DNA from: Geothrix rubra
GTDB taxonomy: Bacteria; Acidobacteriota; Holophagae; Holophagales; Holophagaceae
Reading direction: 5' to 3'
DNA: 64,000 bases
Assembly: GCF_030268065.1 (NCBI RefSeq)
Contig: NZ_BSDD01000004.1
Coordinates: 62,001-126,000, forward strand
Shown: piece by piece, positions 1-10,873 of the stretch
Numbering within the stretch: the first letter of the stretch is position 1
How the letters are laid out: the number at the start of each line of letters is the position of its first letter
Translations under genes and position numbers: made by a program
The notes under the pieces: model-generated
Told to the model about the DNA's origin: nothing
Seen by the model: only the letters and a program-made list of their open reading frames with translations
The model's database searches: none

Positions 1-1722
1 CAGCCCCTCCAGGCCATCCTGGGCCGAGGCCACGCCGAAGCCGTCCCGGGCCAGGATCCGGGCGAGCGCCTCCAGCAGGTGGGGGTCGTCGTCGATGAGC
101 AGCACCTGGCCCCGCCCGCCCGGCTCCCGGAGGACCGGCGCCGGCCCGGGAAGCTTCGCGGCCGGCGCCTCCGGCGGGTCGAGCGGGAGGAGGATGGTGA
201 AGGTGGAACCCCGGCCCACCTCGCTCTCCACCCGGATGTCGCCGCCCAGCATCTGGCAGAACTTCCGGCTGAGGGCCAGGCCCAGCCCCGTGCCCTCGAA
301 CTGGCGGCTGGTAGTCTCCTCGGCCTGGATGAACTCGTTGAAGATGCGCTCGAGCTGATCGGGCCGGATGCCGATCCCCGTGTCCGCCACGCTCAGGTGC
401 AGCCAGGGCGGTCCCCCCGGGACCACGGGCCGCAGGACGGCCCGCACCGTGATGCGGCCCTTGCGGGTGAACTTGCAGGCATTGCTCAGGAGGTTGAAGA
501 GGGACTGCTTCACCTTCGTGGGATCCGACGTGAGGCTCGTCACGCCCGGATCGATGTCCGCCTCCAGCGTGTTGCCGTTCTTGGCGGCCAGGGGCTCCAC
601 CGTGGCCAGGACGTCCCGGAGCATGGCCGGGACCTCGAAGGCGTCCCGGGCCACGGTCATCTTCCCGGCCTCGATCTTGGACAGGTCCAGGATGTCGTTG
701 ATGAGGTCCAGGAGGTGCCGCCCCGCCGACTCGATGCGGCGGATGTCCGGCAGGATCCCCGCGTGCCCCTCCTTCTCCGAGTCCTCGCGGACCAGCTCGC
801 TGTAGAGCAGGATCGCGTTGAGGGGGGTCCGCAGCTCGTGGCTCATGTTGGCCAGGAAGGTGCTCTTGGCCCGGTTGGAGACCTCCGCCCGCTCCTTGGC
901 GACGAGCAGCTCGTTGTTCGTGCGCACCAGCTCCGCCGTGCGGCTGGCCACCTGGACCTCGAGGTGCTCGCGGTGCTCCGCCAGCCGCCGGTCCTGCTCC
1001 TGGATCCGCTCCAGCATCCCGTTGAAGGCCTGGACGAGCATTCCCAGCTCGTCGTCCGAACCCGCCCGGGCTCGCATGCTGTAGTCCCGGGTGGTGGAGA
1101 CGGCGAAGGCGATGTGGGCCAGGTCCAGGATGGGATCGGTGAGCATCCGCCCGTAGCGCCCGAGGATCGCCCAGACCGTCAGGCCGATGAGGCCCAGGAT
1201 GAGGAGGGAGAAGGCGCCGGCCCAGGCCAGCCGCTCCGCCAGGGCGGCCTGGTCGGATTCCAGGAAGAGCAGGCCCACGGGCGTGCCCGCCTCGCTCCGG
1301 ATGTGCTGGACCAGCTCCACCCGCCCGCGGGAGAACCACACCCGGTCCTCGGCCGCCGTTCCCGGCCAGGGCGACTCCTTCGGGCTTCCGAGGGGGAAGT
1401 CCGCCAGGACCTCGCCGGCGGCGGTCTGGATCCGGGCCCGCGTGATGTGGCCGTGGACCCGGAGGCCGTCCAGGATCTGCTGGGCCGGGCCGGCGTCATG
1501 GAAGACCACGGCCGGGGTGGCGTTGTAGGCGATGATCTCGCCCAGCGCCCGGAGATCCTGGGCGGCCGCGCGCCGGGAGGCATAGCCCTCGTAGGCCACG
1601 AAGCCCAGGGCGGCCAGCAGGAGGGCCAGGCCGGTGGTGAGCAGGACCAGGACGACCGCCTTGCGGCGGATGGAGGCCCGCGGACGGACCAGGGGGAGCG
1701 TCTCGGAGGGCACGTTCTGCAT
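1..1722 (-). CDS. Hybrid sensor histidine kinase with CHASE8-like periplasmic domain (C-terminus cut by window edge)
   Basis: Inner-membrane sensor kinase, 574 residues visible. Reading the minus strand from the ATG at 1722: a TM helix at about residues 20-44, a periplasmic stretch of about 120 residues resembling CHASE8 (the sensor of YfiN; it contains LRALGEIIAYN and later VHGHITRARI), a second TM near 165-187, HAMP, a coiled coil, HisKA with the phosphoacceptor in NMSHELRTPL (His295), HATPase with LFNLLSNACKF, DTGIGI and GTGLGL, then the start of a receiver domain (LLIDDD) that runs off the window. Its ATG overlaps the stop of the upstream YfiR-like gene (TGATG), so the two are translationally coupled. 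Known: YfiR binds the periplasmic domain of YfiN. Inferred: the neighbouring YfiR-like protein controls this kinase the same way. Confidence 0.9.
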   Translation of the reverse strand, partial: MQNVPSETLPLVRPRASIRRKAVVLVLLTTGLALLLAALGFVAYEGYASRRAAAQDLRALGEIIAYNATPAVVFHDAGPAQQILDGLRVHGHITRARIQTAAGEVLADFPLGSPKESPWPGTAAEDRVWFSRGRVELVQHIRSEAGTPVGLLFLESDQAALAERLAWAGAFSLLILGLIGLTVWAILGRYGRMLTDPILDLAHIAFAVSTTRDYSMRARAGSDDELGMLVQAFNGMLERIQEQDRRLAEHREHLEVQVASRTAELVRTNNELLVAKERAEVSNRAKSTFLANMSHELRTPLNAILLYSELVREDSEKEGHAGILPDIRRIESAGRHLLDLINDILDLSKIEAGKMTVARDAFEVPAMLRDVLATVEPLAAKNGNTLEADIDPGVTSLTSDPTKVKQSLFNLLSNACKFTRKGRITVRAVLRPVVPGGPPWLHLSVADTGIGIRPDQLERIFNEFIQAEETTSRQFEGTGLGLALSRKFCQMLGGDIRVESEVGRGSTFTILLPLDPPEAPAAKLPGPAPVLREPGGRGQVLLIDDDPHLLEALARILARDGFGVASAQDGLEGL

Positions 1723-2324
1723 CAGGGGGCCGATCGGGAGGTGCCCGGCATGCGGGCGATGCGCAGCAGCTGGGAACTGAAGACGAGGCCCTCGGCGGCG
1801 GCGGCCTCCGGGTTCGCGAACAGGCGGACGAACTGGCCGTCCATCAGGAAGCAGAGCATCACGCCTTCTCGGGCGCCCCGCTCGTCGTCCGCGACGGTCA
1901 GGACCCGGCGGCCCCGGGTCCATGCGACGATCCCCGCGATCCCGCTGGATTCGGAGCGGCAGATGAACACCACGTCGCAGCCGGCGAGGTCCTGGATCCG
2001 TTCCCCGTACCGGATCTGGATGGGCCGCTGCCGCACGGTCCGTCCGCGGGCGTAGTCGTTCAGGTGGGTGCCGAAGGGCGAGCGCCCGAGGACCCCGATC
2101 ACCAGGGGCTTCCCGGAGCCGGCGGGCTCGGGGCGCCACTGGACGTAGGGCAGCAGCTCCACCAGGAACTGGGCCTTCAGGGCGTACTCCGGCGCCGCGG
2201 CCTCCGGGATCGCCACCCCCGCCCAGCAGGCCCCCGGCAGGGCGATCGCACACCCGATCGCGCGCCTCAGGCGCGAACCGAGGCGCGCTCGGCTGGCGGG
2301 GTCACGCGGCGTCCATGGACTCAT
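1722..2324 (-). CDS. YfiR family (DUF4154) periplasmic protein
   Basis: About 200 residues from the ATG at 2324. An upstream GTG would add 38 residues of low-complexity sequence ahead of the signal peptide and is less likely. After a basic N-terminus and a hydrophobic signal segment comes the family hallmark YALKAQFLVELLPYVQW, then IGVLGRSPFG and a C-terminal segment GVMLCFLMDGQFVRLFAN, the usual YfiR/DUF4154 order. In Pseudomonas YfiR is the periplasmic repressor of the diguanylate cyclase YfiN. Here the next gene in the operon is a histidine kinase with a YfiN-like sensor domain, and the divergent gene is a TonB-dependent receptor. The ligand is unknown. Confidence 0.8.
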   Translation of the reverse strand: MSPWTPRDPASRARLGSRLRRAIGCAIALPGACWAGVAIPEAAAPEYALKAQFLVELLPYVQWRPEPAGSGKPLVIGVLGRSPFGTHLNDYARGRTVRQRPIQIRYGERIQDLAGCDVVFICRSESSGIAGIVAWTRGRRVLTVADDERGAREGVMLCFLMDGQFVRLFANPEAAAAEGLVFSSQLLRIARMPGTSRSAP

Positions 2325-2475
2325 CAGCTGGGCTCGGAGCAGGGAAGGACACTCAGGATGGCAGGGTCGATGCGCCCCGCGGATACCTGGATGACCCGGC
2401 GCTGGGGGGTATCCCTGGTTTCGGACGCCCCGTCCCATTCCTTGACTTCCTTCGGGCCCCGGACTCCCTCCGGGC

Positions 2476-2495
2476 GCCGGGATTCATATCCCGGC
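2476..2495. promoter_or_regulatory. Perfect palindrome upstream of the TonB receptor
   Basis: GCCGGGAT-TCAT-ATCCCGGC: 8-bp perfect arms around a 4-nt spacer, in the 217-bp divergent region between the yfiR-like gene and the TonB receptor, about 47 bp before the receptor's GTG. It could be an operator or an RNA hairpin in the 5' leader; sequence alone does not decide. Confidence 0.4.
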
Positions 2496-2541
2496 CCTGT
2501 CCCGCCGAATCCAGTCTTATTGCGCTTCGCAAGGAGATTCC

Positions 2542-4602
2542 GTGTCCCGCCGTCCGGCCCTCCTCCTGCCCCTCCTGCCCCTGGCCCTCGCCGCCCAGGA
2601 GCCGGGAGGGCCGCCCACGCCACCGGACGAGCTCACCCGGCTCCTGAACACCCCCGTCATCATCGCCAGCCGGCTCCAGCAGAGTCAGGAGGAGGCCCCT
2701 TCGGCCGTGTACGTCGTCACGCGCACGGACATCGAGCGGTACGGCTGGCGGGAACTGGCCGACATCCTGCGGGTGCTCCCCGGCTTCGATTTCGGCAACG
2801 ACGGGACGGCCCTCATCGGCCTCTCCGAGCGGGGCATCTGGGCCCATGAGGGCAAGGTCCTCCTCATGGTGGACGGCATCCAGGTGAGCCCCCTCCACAA
2901 CGGGAATGTGAACTACTACGGCAGCTACCCGGCGGAGCTCATCGAGCGCGTGGAGGTCATCCGCGGGCCCGGCAGCGCGCTCTACGGCCAGTTCGCGGGC
3001 GCGGCGGTCATCAACCTCATCACCCGCTCGGCAGAGGAGCCCGAGGGGGGCCGGTTCACCCTGCGGGCCACCTCCCTCGGCGCCGGGAACTCGGGGGGCG
3101 GCGGCTTCCTGGTGGCGAACGGCCAGTTCGCCAACGGCGTGGGCCTGTCCCTCAACCTGGGCTACCAGGAGAGCCCCTTCAGCCGGCAGCCCTACGTGGA
3201 CACCTTCCTCACGGGACAGGGCTTCGCCCAGGACAAGGGCAGCACCCGACGGGAGGTCACCAACCTCTTCGCGGAGGTCCACGCCCTCGGCACCTCGGTC
3301 CACCTGGTGCGGGCCGCCTTCCAGGAGGCCCAGGTGGACGGCGGCGGCTCCGGCAATGGGAACCCCGTGATCCCGGGCCTGGCCCCGGGCACCCTGGGCA
3401 CCGCCTCCCGCGTCGTCCAGGGGGTGCAGGTCCACCGGACCTTCCCCCTGGCCCAGGGCCTGGCCCTCGATGCCCGGCTGGAACAGCTGGAGAACACCGG
3501 GGGGTCGGTGTACCCCCAGGACGCCAGCTCCAACGGGGTGAACCACTCCGGGACGGAGCGCAGCCGGTCCACGGTCGACGTGGACCTCCACTGGGACCTG
3601 CCCTACCCCGGGGTCCTGGTCCTGGGAGGCGGCCTCATCCAGGACCGGGAGCGCAGCGTGGACCTGCAGAACCAGGGGGCCCTGCGCGACCCCGGCGACC
3701 CCACCCGGCTGGTGCCCCAGTTGACCCTGCAGACCCGGTACGGCTACTTCCAGTACACCCAGCAGTCCGGCCCCCTCGGCCTGACCGCCGGCGGGCGCTA
3801 CGAGGACAGCGACCTCTCCCACGCCTTCGCGCCGCGCCTGGGCCTCACCTACGTGACGGGCCGCTTCAACGCCAAGCTGCTGTACGGGGAGGCCTTCCGC
3901 AATCCCACGCTCTTCCAGACCTACAGCACCTTCTTCGCGTTCCGAGGAGTCCTGAAGCCCGAGCTCATCCGGAGCCGGGAGCTGGAACTGGGCTGGCGGT
4001 TCTCCCCGAGCATCGTCGGCCGCCTGAACCTGTACCGCATGAGCGTCACCCGCTCCATCTCCTTCGGCCTCGACAACTACGCCATCTACTACGTGAACGC
4101 CGGCTCCACGCATTCGAAGGGCGTCGAGGCCACCCTGGACGTGCGGCACGAGTCCTGGGGGGGCTACGCCAACTTCGGCTACACGCGGCCCGGCGGCCAT
4201 GTGGATCCCTTCTTCCTCAGCAGCGACGGGAAGGACTTCCTCGGGATCTCCCCCCTCAAGGTGAACCTGGGCGGCTACGTCCGGTTCGGCCCCGTGCAGG
4301 TGGCCCCCAGCCTTCTCTACGCCTCCACCCGGGAGGGCCAGACCCCGGCTTCCGCCCAGTCCGGCATTCCGCCGGACCAGCTCCTCCCCAACCTCATCCA
4401 GAGCACCCCCGCCCCCGCCCGCCTCCTGGCGAGCCTGGCCGTGACCTGGAACGGCTGGTGGGGCCCCGGCACGGAGGCCCGCCTGTCCGTCTTCAATGCC
4501 GGCAACGTGCGCTACCCCATCCTGCAGCCCTACTACGGCGCCCACGCGCCGCTGCCGGCCAACGACCGGCGGTTCGACCTGGACCTGGTCTGGCGGTTCT
4601 AG
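2542..4602 (+). CDS. TonB-dependent outer-membrane receptor
   Basis: 686 residues. GTG start preceded by AAGGAG at 2531-2536, followed by a classic signal peptide (leucine-rich, ending near AAQ at residue 19). The plug domain follows ([20 protein letters not shown], then [10 protein letters not shown] and [13 protein letters not shown] at about residues 50-160). The remainder is a 22-strand-type beta-barrel ending in an aromatic residue (DLVWRF), the outer-membrane sorting signal. The length is normal for the family. Substrate cannot be read from the sequence. The divergent YfiR/CHASE8-kinase pair suggests that receptor occupancy or outer-membrane state is sensed. Its TAG stop shares the CTAG at 4599-4602 with the stop of convergent folD. 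Confidence 0.9.
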   Translation: MSRRPALLLPLLPLALAAQEPGGPPTPPDELTRLLNTPVIIASRLQQSQEEAPSAVYVVTRTDIERYGWRELADILRVLPGFDFGNDGTALIGLSERGIWAHEGKVLLMVDGIQVSPLHNGNVNYYGSYPAELIERVEVIRGPGSALYGQFAGAAVINLITRSAEEPEGGRFTLRATSLGAGNSGGGGFLVANGQFANGVGLSLNLGYQESPFSRQPYVDTFLTGQGFAQDKGSTRREVTNLFAEVHALGTSVHLVRAAFQEAQVDGGGSGNGNPVIPGLAPGTLGTASRVVQGVQVHRTFPLAQGLALDARLEQLENTGGSVYPQDASSNGVNHSGTERSRSTVDVDLHWDLPYPGVLVLGGGLIQDRERSVDLQNQGALRDPGDPTRLVPQLTLQTRYGYFQYTQQSGPLGLTAGGRYEDSDLSHAFAPRLGLTYVTGRFNAKLLYGEAFRNPTLFQTYSTFFAFRGVLKPELIRSRELELGWRFSPSIVGRLNLYRMSVTRSISFGLDNYAIYYVNAGSTHSKGVEATLDVRHESWGGYANFGYTRPGGHVDPFFLSSDGKDFLGISPLKVNLGGYVRFGPVQVAPSLLYASTREGQTPASAQSGIPPDQLLPNLIQSTPAPARLLASLAVTWNGWWGPGTEARLSVFNAGNVRYPILQPYYGAHAPLPANDRRFDLDLVWRF

Positions 4603-5507
4603 CCGTTCGCCGCCTGCAGGGCGTTGGTGAGCAGGCCCGCGATGGTGAGGGGGCCCACGCCGCCGGGGACCGGTGTCACGGCCGAGGCCACCTCCATGGC
4701 CTCGCCGAAGCGAACGTCGCCGCAGAGGACCGAGCCCTTGGCCCGGAGGGTCTCCAGCTTCTTCGGTTCCGCGGCGAAGATCCGGTGGCCCAGGACCAGG
4801 TCCTCCACCCGGTTGATGCCCACGTCCACCACCACGGCCCCGGGCTTGATCCAGGAACCCTCCACCAGGCCCGGCTTCCCCACGGCGGCCACCAGGAGAT
4901 CCGCCTCCCGGCAGACGGCGGGCAGGTCCCGGGTCCGGCTGTGGGCGATGGTGACGGTGGCGTGCTGCTCCAGGAGCATGAGGGCCATGGGCTTGCCCAC
5001 GATCTCGCTGCGCCCCAGCACCACGGCCCGCAGGCCCTTCAGGGCCAGCCCATGGTGGGCCAGGAGGGACATGCAGGCGCTGGGCGTGCAGGGCCGCAGC
5101 CCGGGCAGGCCCTCCAGGAGGAGCCCCTGGTTCACCGGGTGGAAGCCGTCCACATCCTTGGCCGGGCTGATGCGGTGCAGGGCCCGCTTCGAATCCAGCC
5201 CCTGGGGCAGGGGCAGCTGCACCAGGATCCCGTCCACCTCCGGATCGGCGTTGAGGCGGTCGATGAGGGCGTCCAGGTCCGCCTGGGGCGTGTCCGCCGG
5301 GAGGCGGAACTCCAGGGAACGGAGGCCCACCTTCGCGCAAGCGGCGGTCTTGTTCCGCACATAGACCTGGCTGGCAGGATCCTCGCCCACCAGCACCACG
5401 GCCAGCCCCGGCGCCCTGAGCCCCCGGGTGGCCCGGGCCTCCACGCCCTCCCGGACCCGCTCCAGCATCCAATCCGCATGCGCCTTGCCGTCCAGGATGG
5501 TCGCCAT
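4599..5507 (-). CDS. folD: Bifunctional methylenetetrahydrofolate dehydrogenase/methenyltetrahydrofolate cyclohydrolase
   Basis: 302 residues. Cytosolic one-carbon enzyme interconverting 5,10-methylene-, methenyl- and 10-formyl-tetrahydrofolate with NADP. Recognisable FolD signatures in order: [16 protein letters not shown] with the catalytic Lys, [18 protein letters not shown], the Rossmann segment [14 protein letters not shown], and the C-terminal [17 protein letters not shown]. Start chosen at the ATG at 5507, giving MATILDGKA with a GGGAGG-type ribosome site just upstream; a longer frame to 5591 has no family similarity in its extra 28 residues. Convergent with the TonB receptor, the two genes sharing a palindromic CTAG as both stops. 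Confidence 0.95.
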   Translation of the reverse strand: MATILDGKAHADWMLERVREGVEARATRGLRAPGLAVVLVGEDPASQVYVRNKTAACAKVGLRSLEFRLPADTPQADLDALIDRLNADPEVDGILVQLPLPQGLDSKRALHRISPAKDVDGFHPVNQGLLLEGLPGLRPCTPSACMSLLAHHGLALKGLRAVVLGRSEIVGKPMALMLLEQHATVTIAHSRTRDLPAVCREADLLVAAVGKPGLVEGSWIKPGAVVVDVGINRVEDLVLGHRIFAAEPKKLETLRAKGSVLCGDVRFGEAMEVASAVTPVPGGVGPLTIAGLLTNALQAANG

Positions 5508-5556
5508 GTCAGCCCCCTCCCCCATTGGACACCAGGATGCCCCCAATTCCCGCTCC

Positions 5557-5585
5557 TTGAGATTCCTGGGAAAGGGCGCTAGACT
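5557..5585 (+). promoter_or_regulatory. Probable sigma-70 promoter of rimP-nusA-infB
   Basis: TTGAGA at 5557-5562, a 17-bp spacer, then TAGACT at 5580-5585, reading towards rimP and about 90 bp upstream of its start. This is the best two-box promoter in the window and shows that TAGACT can act as a -10 box here. Confidence 0.6.
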
Positions 5586-5675
5586 TCCCATTCAATTCGG
5601 CCATGGCCGCCCGGACACGGGTGCCAAGACTGGGTGGGTTCGTCCCACCTTTTTTGTTGTTCCCCTGGAGTCCCG

Positions 5676-6245
5676 TTGGACCTGAAGAAACTCCAAGCCC
5701 CCCTCGAACGGCAGCTGGCCCTGCTGGGCTTCGAGCTGCTCTGCGTCGAGCTGGCCCGCGAGGGACGGGACGAGATCCTGCGGCTGTACCTCGACCACTC
5801 GGACGCCGAGGCCACGGGCCGCAAGGTCACCCTGGACGACTGCACCACCGCCCACGAGGGCCTGCTGGCCTGGCTGGACGTGGAGTTCCCCGACCTGCGC
5901 GAGCACGTGGGCATCGAGGTGAGCAGCCCCGGCATGGAGCGCCCCCTGGTGAAGGCGGATCACTTCCGCCGCTTCGCCGGCCGGCTCTGCCGCCTGCAGA
6001 CCCTCCAGCCCGTGAACGGGCAGAAGCGGTTCAAGGGGTGGATCGGTCCCGTGACCCCCACGACCCTGACCCTCGAGGAGGACGGCGTGCTGAAGGAGGT
6101 GCCCCTGGAGGCCCTCCAGAAGGCCCGCCTCGCCCCCTTCGACGAGAGCAAGACCCCCAAGCCCAAGCACCTGCAGGGGCGTTTCACCGAAGCACCGGAT
6201 GCCGATGGCGTAGAGACAAGCGCCACCGAGGAAGAGGAGGCCTGA
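5676..6245 (+). CDS. rimP: Ribosome maturation factor RimP
   Basis: About 189 residues. Needed for maturation of the 30S subunit. Homology begins at LDLKKLQAPLERQLALLGFELLCVE and includes the conserved VSSPGMERPLVKADHF followed by a C-terminal SH3-like half. I place the start at TTG 5676, 5 nt after GGAG (5667-5670), because the alternative GTG at 5634 adds 14 unrelated residues without a ribosome site. First gene of the rimP-nusA-infB operon. Only 1 nt separates its stop from the nusA ATG. Acidic tail (ATEEEEA). Confidence 0.9.
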   Translation: MDLKKLQAPLERQLALLGFELLCVELAREGRDEILRLYLDHSDAEATGRKVTLDDCTTAHEGLLAWLDVEFPDLREHVGIEVSSPGMERPLVKADHFRRFAGRLCRLQTLQPVNGQKRFKGWIGPVTPTTLTLEEDGVLKEVPLEALQKARLAPFDESKTPKPKHLQGRFTEAPDADGVETSATEEEEA

Positions 6246-6246
6246 C

Positions 6247-7572
<1,326 letters not shown>

Positions 7573-7631
7573 GCTGGAGTCCTGCAGCCCTTCCCGTTCC
7601 CCCCATTCCCAGGCCGAGGTAAGCCCCTTAC

Positions 7632-10600
7632 ATGCTGCGCATCAACCAACTCGCCAAAGAGCTCGGAGTCGCCAACCAGGAGGTCATCGAGGCCTGCGAG
7701 AAGCGTCTGGGCCTCCAGGGGAAGAGCCACAGCTCGAACCTCACCGACGACCAGGCGGACAAGCTGCGCCGGGCCTTCCAGGGCAAGCACAAGGGCGCCG
7801 ATGACGCGCCCCCGCTGGCCCTCCACAAGCCCTCGGCCGGCGTGAAGGTGGTCAAGACCAGCCGCGAGGTCCCCGCCCCCAAGGCCGAGCCCATCCCCGA
7901 GCCGCCGAAGCCGGCCCCGGCCGTGCTGGTGAAGAAGGCCGAGCCGCGGCCCGAACCGGCCCCCGAGCCCGTGGCGGAGACCCCCGCCCCGGTGCCCGCC
8001 CTCCGGGAGGAGAAGCCCGCGCCTGCGCCGGCTCCCGCGCCGGCCCCGGCGGCCGCCGCGCCCGCCCCGGCGCCGACCCCGGCACCGGCTTCCGAGCCCG
8101 CCCCGGAGGCGCCGGCTGCGGCCCGCCCGGAGGCGGCCCAGGAATCCTTCTCGCGCCTGAAGGTGTCCGCGGTCCCCGCGCCCGCCCCCCGGGAGGATAA
8201 GCCGGCCCGCTACATCCAGCTGCCCCCGGCCCGCCCCAGCGGCCCCGCCGCGCCCCGCCCGCCCCAGGGCGCCGTCGGCGGCCCCCGGCCCGAGGCCGGC
8301 GCCCGGCCCATCGTCCAGCGTCCCGGCCAGGCCCCCGCGCCCACGAACGTGCAGCGCTCGGGCATGCCCCAGAAGGAGAAGGCCGTCCTCCCCATGGCCA
8401 CCAACACCGGCCGCGGCGAGGTCCGCCACGAGGCCCCGGCGCCCCAGCCCTCCCGCCGGCCCTACATTCCGCCCGCCATCACCGAGTTGAGGCCCGACCA
8501 GGGCTTCAGCCGCATCAAGACCTCCGACACCCCGCCCCCGGCCCCCCGGTCCCAGGAGCCCGCCCGGTACATCCAGCTGCCCCAGCCCCGCCCCCAGGGC
8601 GGGGTCCGGCCCTCCTCCGGCCCCGGTGGGCGCCCGGGTGGTCCCGGCAGCCGTCCCGGCGGCCCCGGTGCCCGTCCTGGCGGCCCCGGCCGTCCCGGCG
8701 GCCCGGGCCGGCCCGGCATGGGCTCGCGCCCCGGCGGTCCCGGCCGCGGGCCCTCCCTGCCCGCCGCGGGTCCCATTGATCCCAACAGCCAGAAGGGCCC
8801 CGGCCGCGGCGCCCAGCACGGCAAGAAGAAGACCAAGGAGCAGATCCGCGAAGAGCAGGAGATGGAGCTCAAGCTCCGCCAGCCGCGGTCCCGCGCCCAG
8901 CAGGTCGCCACCGAGTTCGTCCAGGACGAGATCGGCATCGTCATGCTCTCCGAGGGTGTGACGGTGAAGGAGCTGGCCGAGAAGTGCAACCGGCCCGCCA
9001 AGGACGTGGTGGCCAAGCTGCTCCACCGCGGCATCTTCGCCACCATCAACCAGCCCCTCGACACCGAGATGGCCAAGGAGATCGCCCGGGAATTCGGGTT
9101 CCTGGCCGACATCGTGTCCTTCGAGGAGGACGTCCAGATGTCCGCGGAGGAATCCGCCGAGGTGCAGGGCGAACAGAAGCCCCGACCGCCCGTGGTCACC
9201 ATCATGGGCCACGTCGACCACGGCAAGACCTCCCTGCTGGACGCCATCCGCAAGACCAAGGTGGCCGCGGGCGAGGCCGGCGGCATCACCCAGCACGTGG
9301 GCGCCTACCACGTGGACGTGAAGGATCCGAACACCGGCCTCATGCGCCAGGTGGTCTTCCTCGACACGCCGGGCCACGAGGCCTTCACCAAGATGCGGGC
9401 CCGCGGCGCCAAGGTCACGGACATCGCCGTCCTGGTGGTGGCCGCCGATGACGGCGTCATGCCCCAGACCGTGGAGTCCATCAACCACGCCAAGGCCGCC
9501 GACGTGCCGATCGTCGTGGCCGTCAACAAGATCGACAAGCCCGGCGCCAATCCGGACAAGGTCCAGCAGGGCCTGCTCCAGCACAGCGTCCAGACCGAGG
9601 CCTACGGGGGCGACGTCCCCGCCGTCCTCGTCAGCGCCAAGACGCACCAGGGCCTGGATGAGCTTCTGGAGACCCTGCTCCTGGTGGCCGACCTCAAGGA
9701 TCTCAAGGCCGTCTACGACTGCCCCGCCGCCGGCTCCATCGTCGAGGCCCGCCTCGACCGGGGGCGTGGCGCCGTGGCCACCGTGCTGGTCCAGCGCGGC
9801 ACCCTGAAGGCCGGCGACATCTTCGTGGCCGGCGCCACCATGGGCCGCGTCCGCGCCATGTTCAACGACATCGGCCAGCGCGTCACCGAGGCCGGTCCCT
9901 CCAGCGCCGTGCAGATCCTCGGCTTCGAGGAAGTGCCCAGCAGCGGCGACAACTTCCAGGTGGTGGAGGACGAGGGCAAGGCCCGCACCATCGTCACCTT
10001 CCGCCAGGAGAAGGCCCGCCAGGCCGCCCAGCTCCGCCAGCGCGTCACCCTCGAGAACCTGTTCACCACCCTCAAGGATGGCCAGGTCAAGGAGCTGCCC
10101 CTCATCATCAAGGCGGACAACCAGGGCTCCGTGGAGTCCCTTGTGGGCCAGCTGGACAAGCTCAGCACCGACAAGGTGCGGGTGCGGATCATCCACAGCG
10201 CCGCGGGCACCGTCACCGAGAACGACGTGCTGCTGGCGGCGGCCTCCAAGGCCACCATCATCGGCTTCCACTCCAAGGCCGAGAAGAAGGCCGAGGAGCT
10301 CGCCCGCGAGGAGGGCGTGGACCTGCGCTTCCACGAGATCATCTACAAGGTGACCGAGGAGATCGAGCAGGCCATGGTCGGCCTCCTGGACGCCACGGAC
10401 AAGGAGACCATCCACGGCGAGGCCGAGGTGCGGCAGCTCTTCAAGATCAACAAGGCCGTCATCGCCGGCTGCTTCGTCACCGAGGGCAAGGTCCAGAAGG
10501 CCTACAAGGTCCGCGTGAAGCGGGGCGGCGAGACTGTCTTCGAGGGCGCCCTGAAGAGCCTCAAGCGATTCAAGGACGACGTGGCCGAAGTGAAGAACGG

Positions 10601-10703
10601 CCTCGATTGCGGCATCGCCATCGAGAACTTCGACGAGCTGAAGGAAGGCGACATCCTCGAGTTCTTCAGCAAGGAGAAGGTGATCGCCACCAGCCTGAGC
10701 TGA
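7632..10703 (+). CDS. infB: Translation initiation factor IF-2
   Basis: 1023 residues, at the long end for the family. GTPase that delivers initiator tRNA to the 30S subunit. N-terminal IF2N motif ([12 protein letters not shown]), then about 350 residues rich in Ala, Pro and later Gly/Arg, then a second IF2N-like motif ([18 protein letters not shown]), the G domain with [20 protein letters not shown] and NKIDK, and domains II-IV ending [14 protein letters not shown]. The low-complexity linker holds an internal duplication at 8148-8236 and 8504-8593. The ylxR and L7Ae-like genes usually found between nusA and infB are absent, as are rbfA and truB downstream. Confidence 0.96.
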   Translation: MLRINQLAKELGVANQEVIEACEKRLGLQGKSHSSNLTDDQADKLRRAFQGKHKGADDAPPLALHKPSAGVKVVKTSREVPAPKAEPIPEPPKPAPAVLVKKAEPRPEPAPEPVAETPAPVPALREEKPAPAPAPAPAPAAAAPAPAPTPAPASEPAPEAPAAARPEAAQESFSRLKVSAVPAPAPREDKPARYIQLPPARPSGPAAPRPPQGAVGGPRPEAGARPIVQRPGQAPAPTNVQRSGMPQKEKAVLPMATNTGRGEVRHEAPAPQPSRRPYIPPAITELRPDQGFSRIKTSDTPPPAPRSQEPARYIQLPQPRPQGGVRPSSGPGGRPGGPGSRPGGPGARPGGPGRPGGPGRPGMGSRPGGPGRGPSLPAAGPIDPNSQKGPGRGAQHGKKKTKEQIREEQEMELKLRQPRSRAQQVATEFVQDEIGIVMLSEGVTVKELAEKCNRPAKDVVAKLLHRGIFATINQPLDTEMAKEIAREFGFLADIVSFEEDVQMSAEESAEVQGEQKPRPPVVTIMGHVDHGKTSLLDAIRKTKVAAGEAGGITQHVGAYHVDVKDPNTGLMRQVVFLDTPGHEAFTKMRARGAKVTDIAVLVVAADDGVMPQTVESINHAKAADVPIVVAVNKIDKPGANPDKVQQGLLQHSVQTEAYGGDVPAVLVSAKTHQGLDELLETLLLVADLKDLKAVYDCPAAGSIVEARLDRGRGAVATVLVQRGTLKAGDIFVAGATMGRVRAMFNDIGQRVTEAGPSSAVQILGFEEVPSSGDNFQVVEDEGKARTIVTFRQEKARQAAQLRQRVTLENLFTTLKDGQVKELPLIIKADNQGSVESLVGQLDKLSTDKVRVRIIHSAAGTVTENDVLLAAASKATIIGFHSKAEKKAEELAREEGVDLRFHEIIYKVTEEIEQAMVGLLDATDKETIHGEAEVRQLFKINKAVIAGCFVTEGKVQKAYKVRVKRGGETVFEGALKSLKRFKDDVAEVKNGLDCGIAIENFDELKEGDILEFFSKEKVIATSLS

Positions 10704-10722
10704 GCGCACCCCGGAACCACCG

Positions 10723-10748
10723 ACGGGCCCGCATCGCGGGCCCGTTTT
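10723..10748 (+). terminator. Intrinsic terminator of the rimP-nusA-infB operon
   Basis: Perfect 10-bp stem ACGGGCCCGC / GCGGGCCCGT with an ATC loop followed by a run of four T including the stem end, 20 nt after the infB stop. Confidence 0.85.
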
Positions 10749-10788
10749 CATGGCACTTCGATAATTGACTCACTGGTGTTCAAAGTAT

Positions 10789-10808
10789 TGATTACACTGG
10801 AGTAATCA
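10789..10808. promoter_or_regulatory. Palindromic operator-like site upstream of hpd
   Basis: TGATTAC-N6-GTAATCA, 7-bp perfect arms. It lies 66 bp before the hpd start and immediately downstream of a TTGACT (10765-10770), so it overlaps where the -10 region would fall. The spacing resembles that of TyrR boxes, but the sequence differs. Regulator unknown. Confidence 0.5.
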
Positions 10809-10815
10809 TCCATGG

Positions 10816-10831
10816 TGTGACCCACGTCACC
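10816..10831. promoter_or_regulatory. CRP/FNR-family-like site upstream of hpd
   Basis: TGTGA-CCCACG-TCACC, containing GTGAC-N4-GTCAC (10817-10830). Matches the TGTGA-N6-TCACA layout of CRP sites. The same GTGAC-N4-GTCAC occurs upstream of the Act operon at 55266-55279. Confidence 0.5.
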
Positions 10832-10873
10832 TCGGCGGGCCACCAGACTGGACGGGCCCTTCGACGAGGTCCC

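Noticed and set aside
2353-5472. A 1039-codon minus-strand frame over the TonB receptor and folD
   Set aside because: Antisense to a receptor with intact signal peptide and barrel; no family features of its own.
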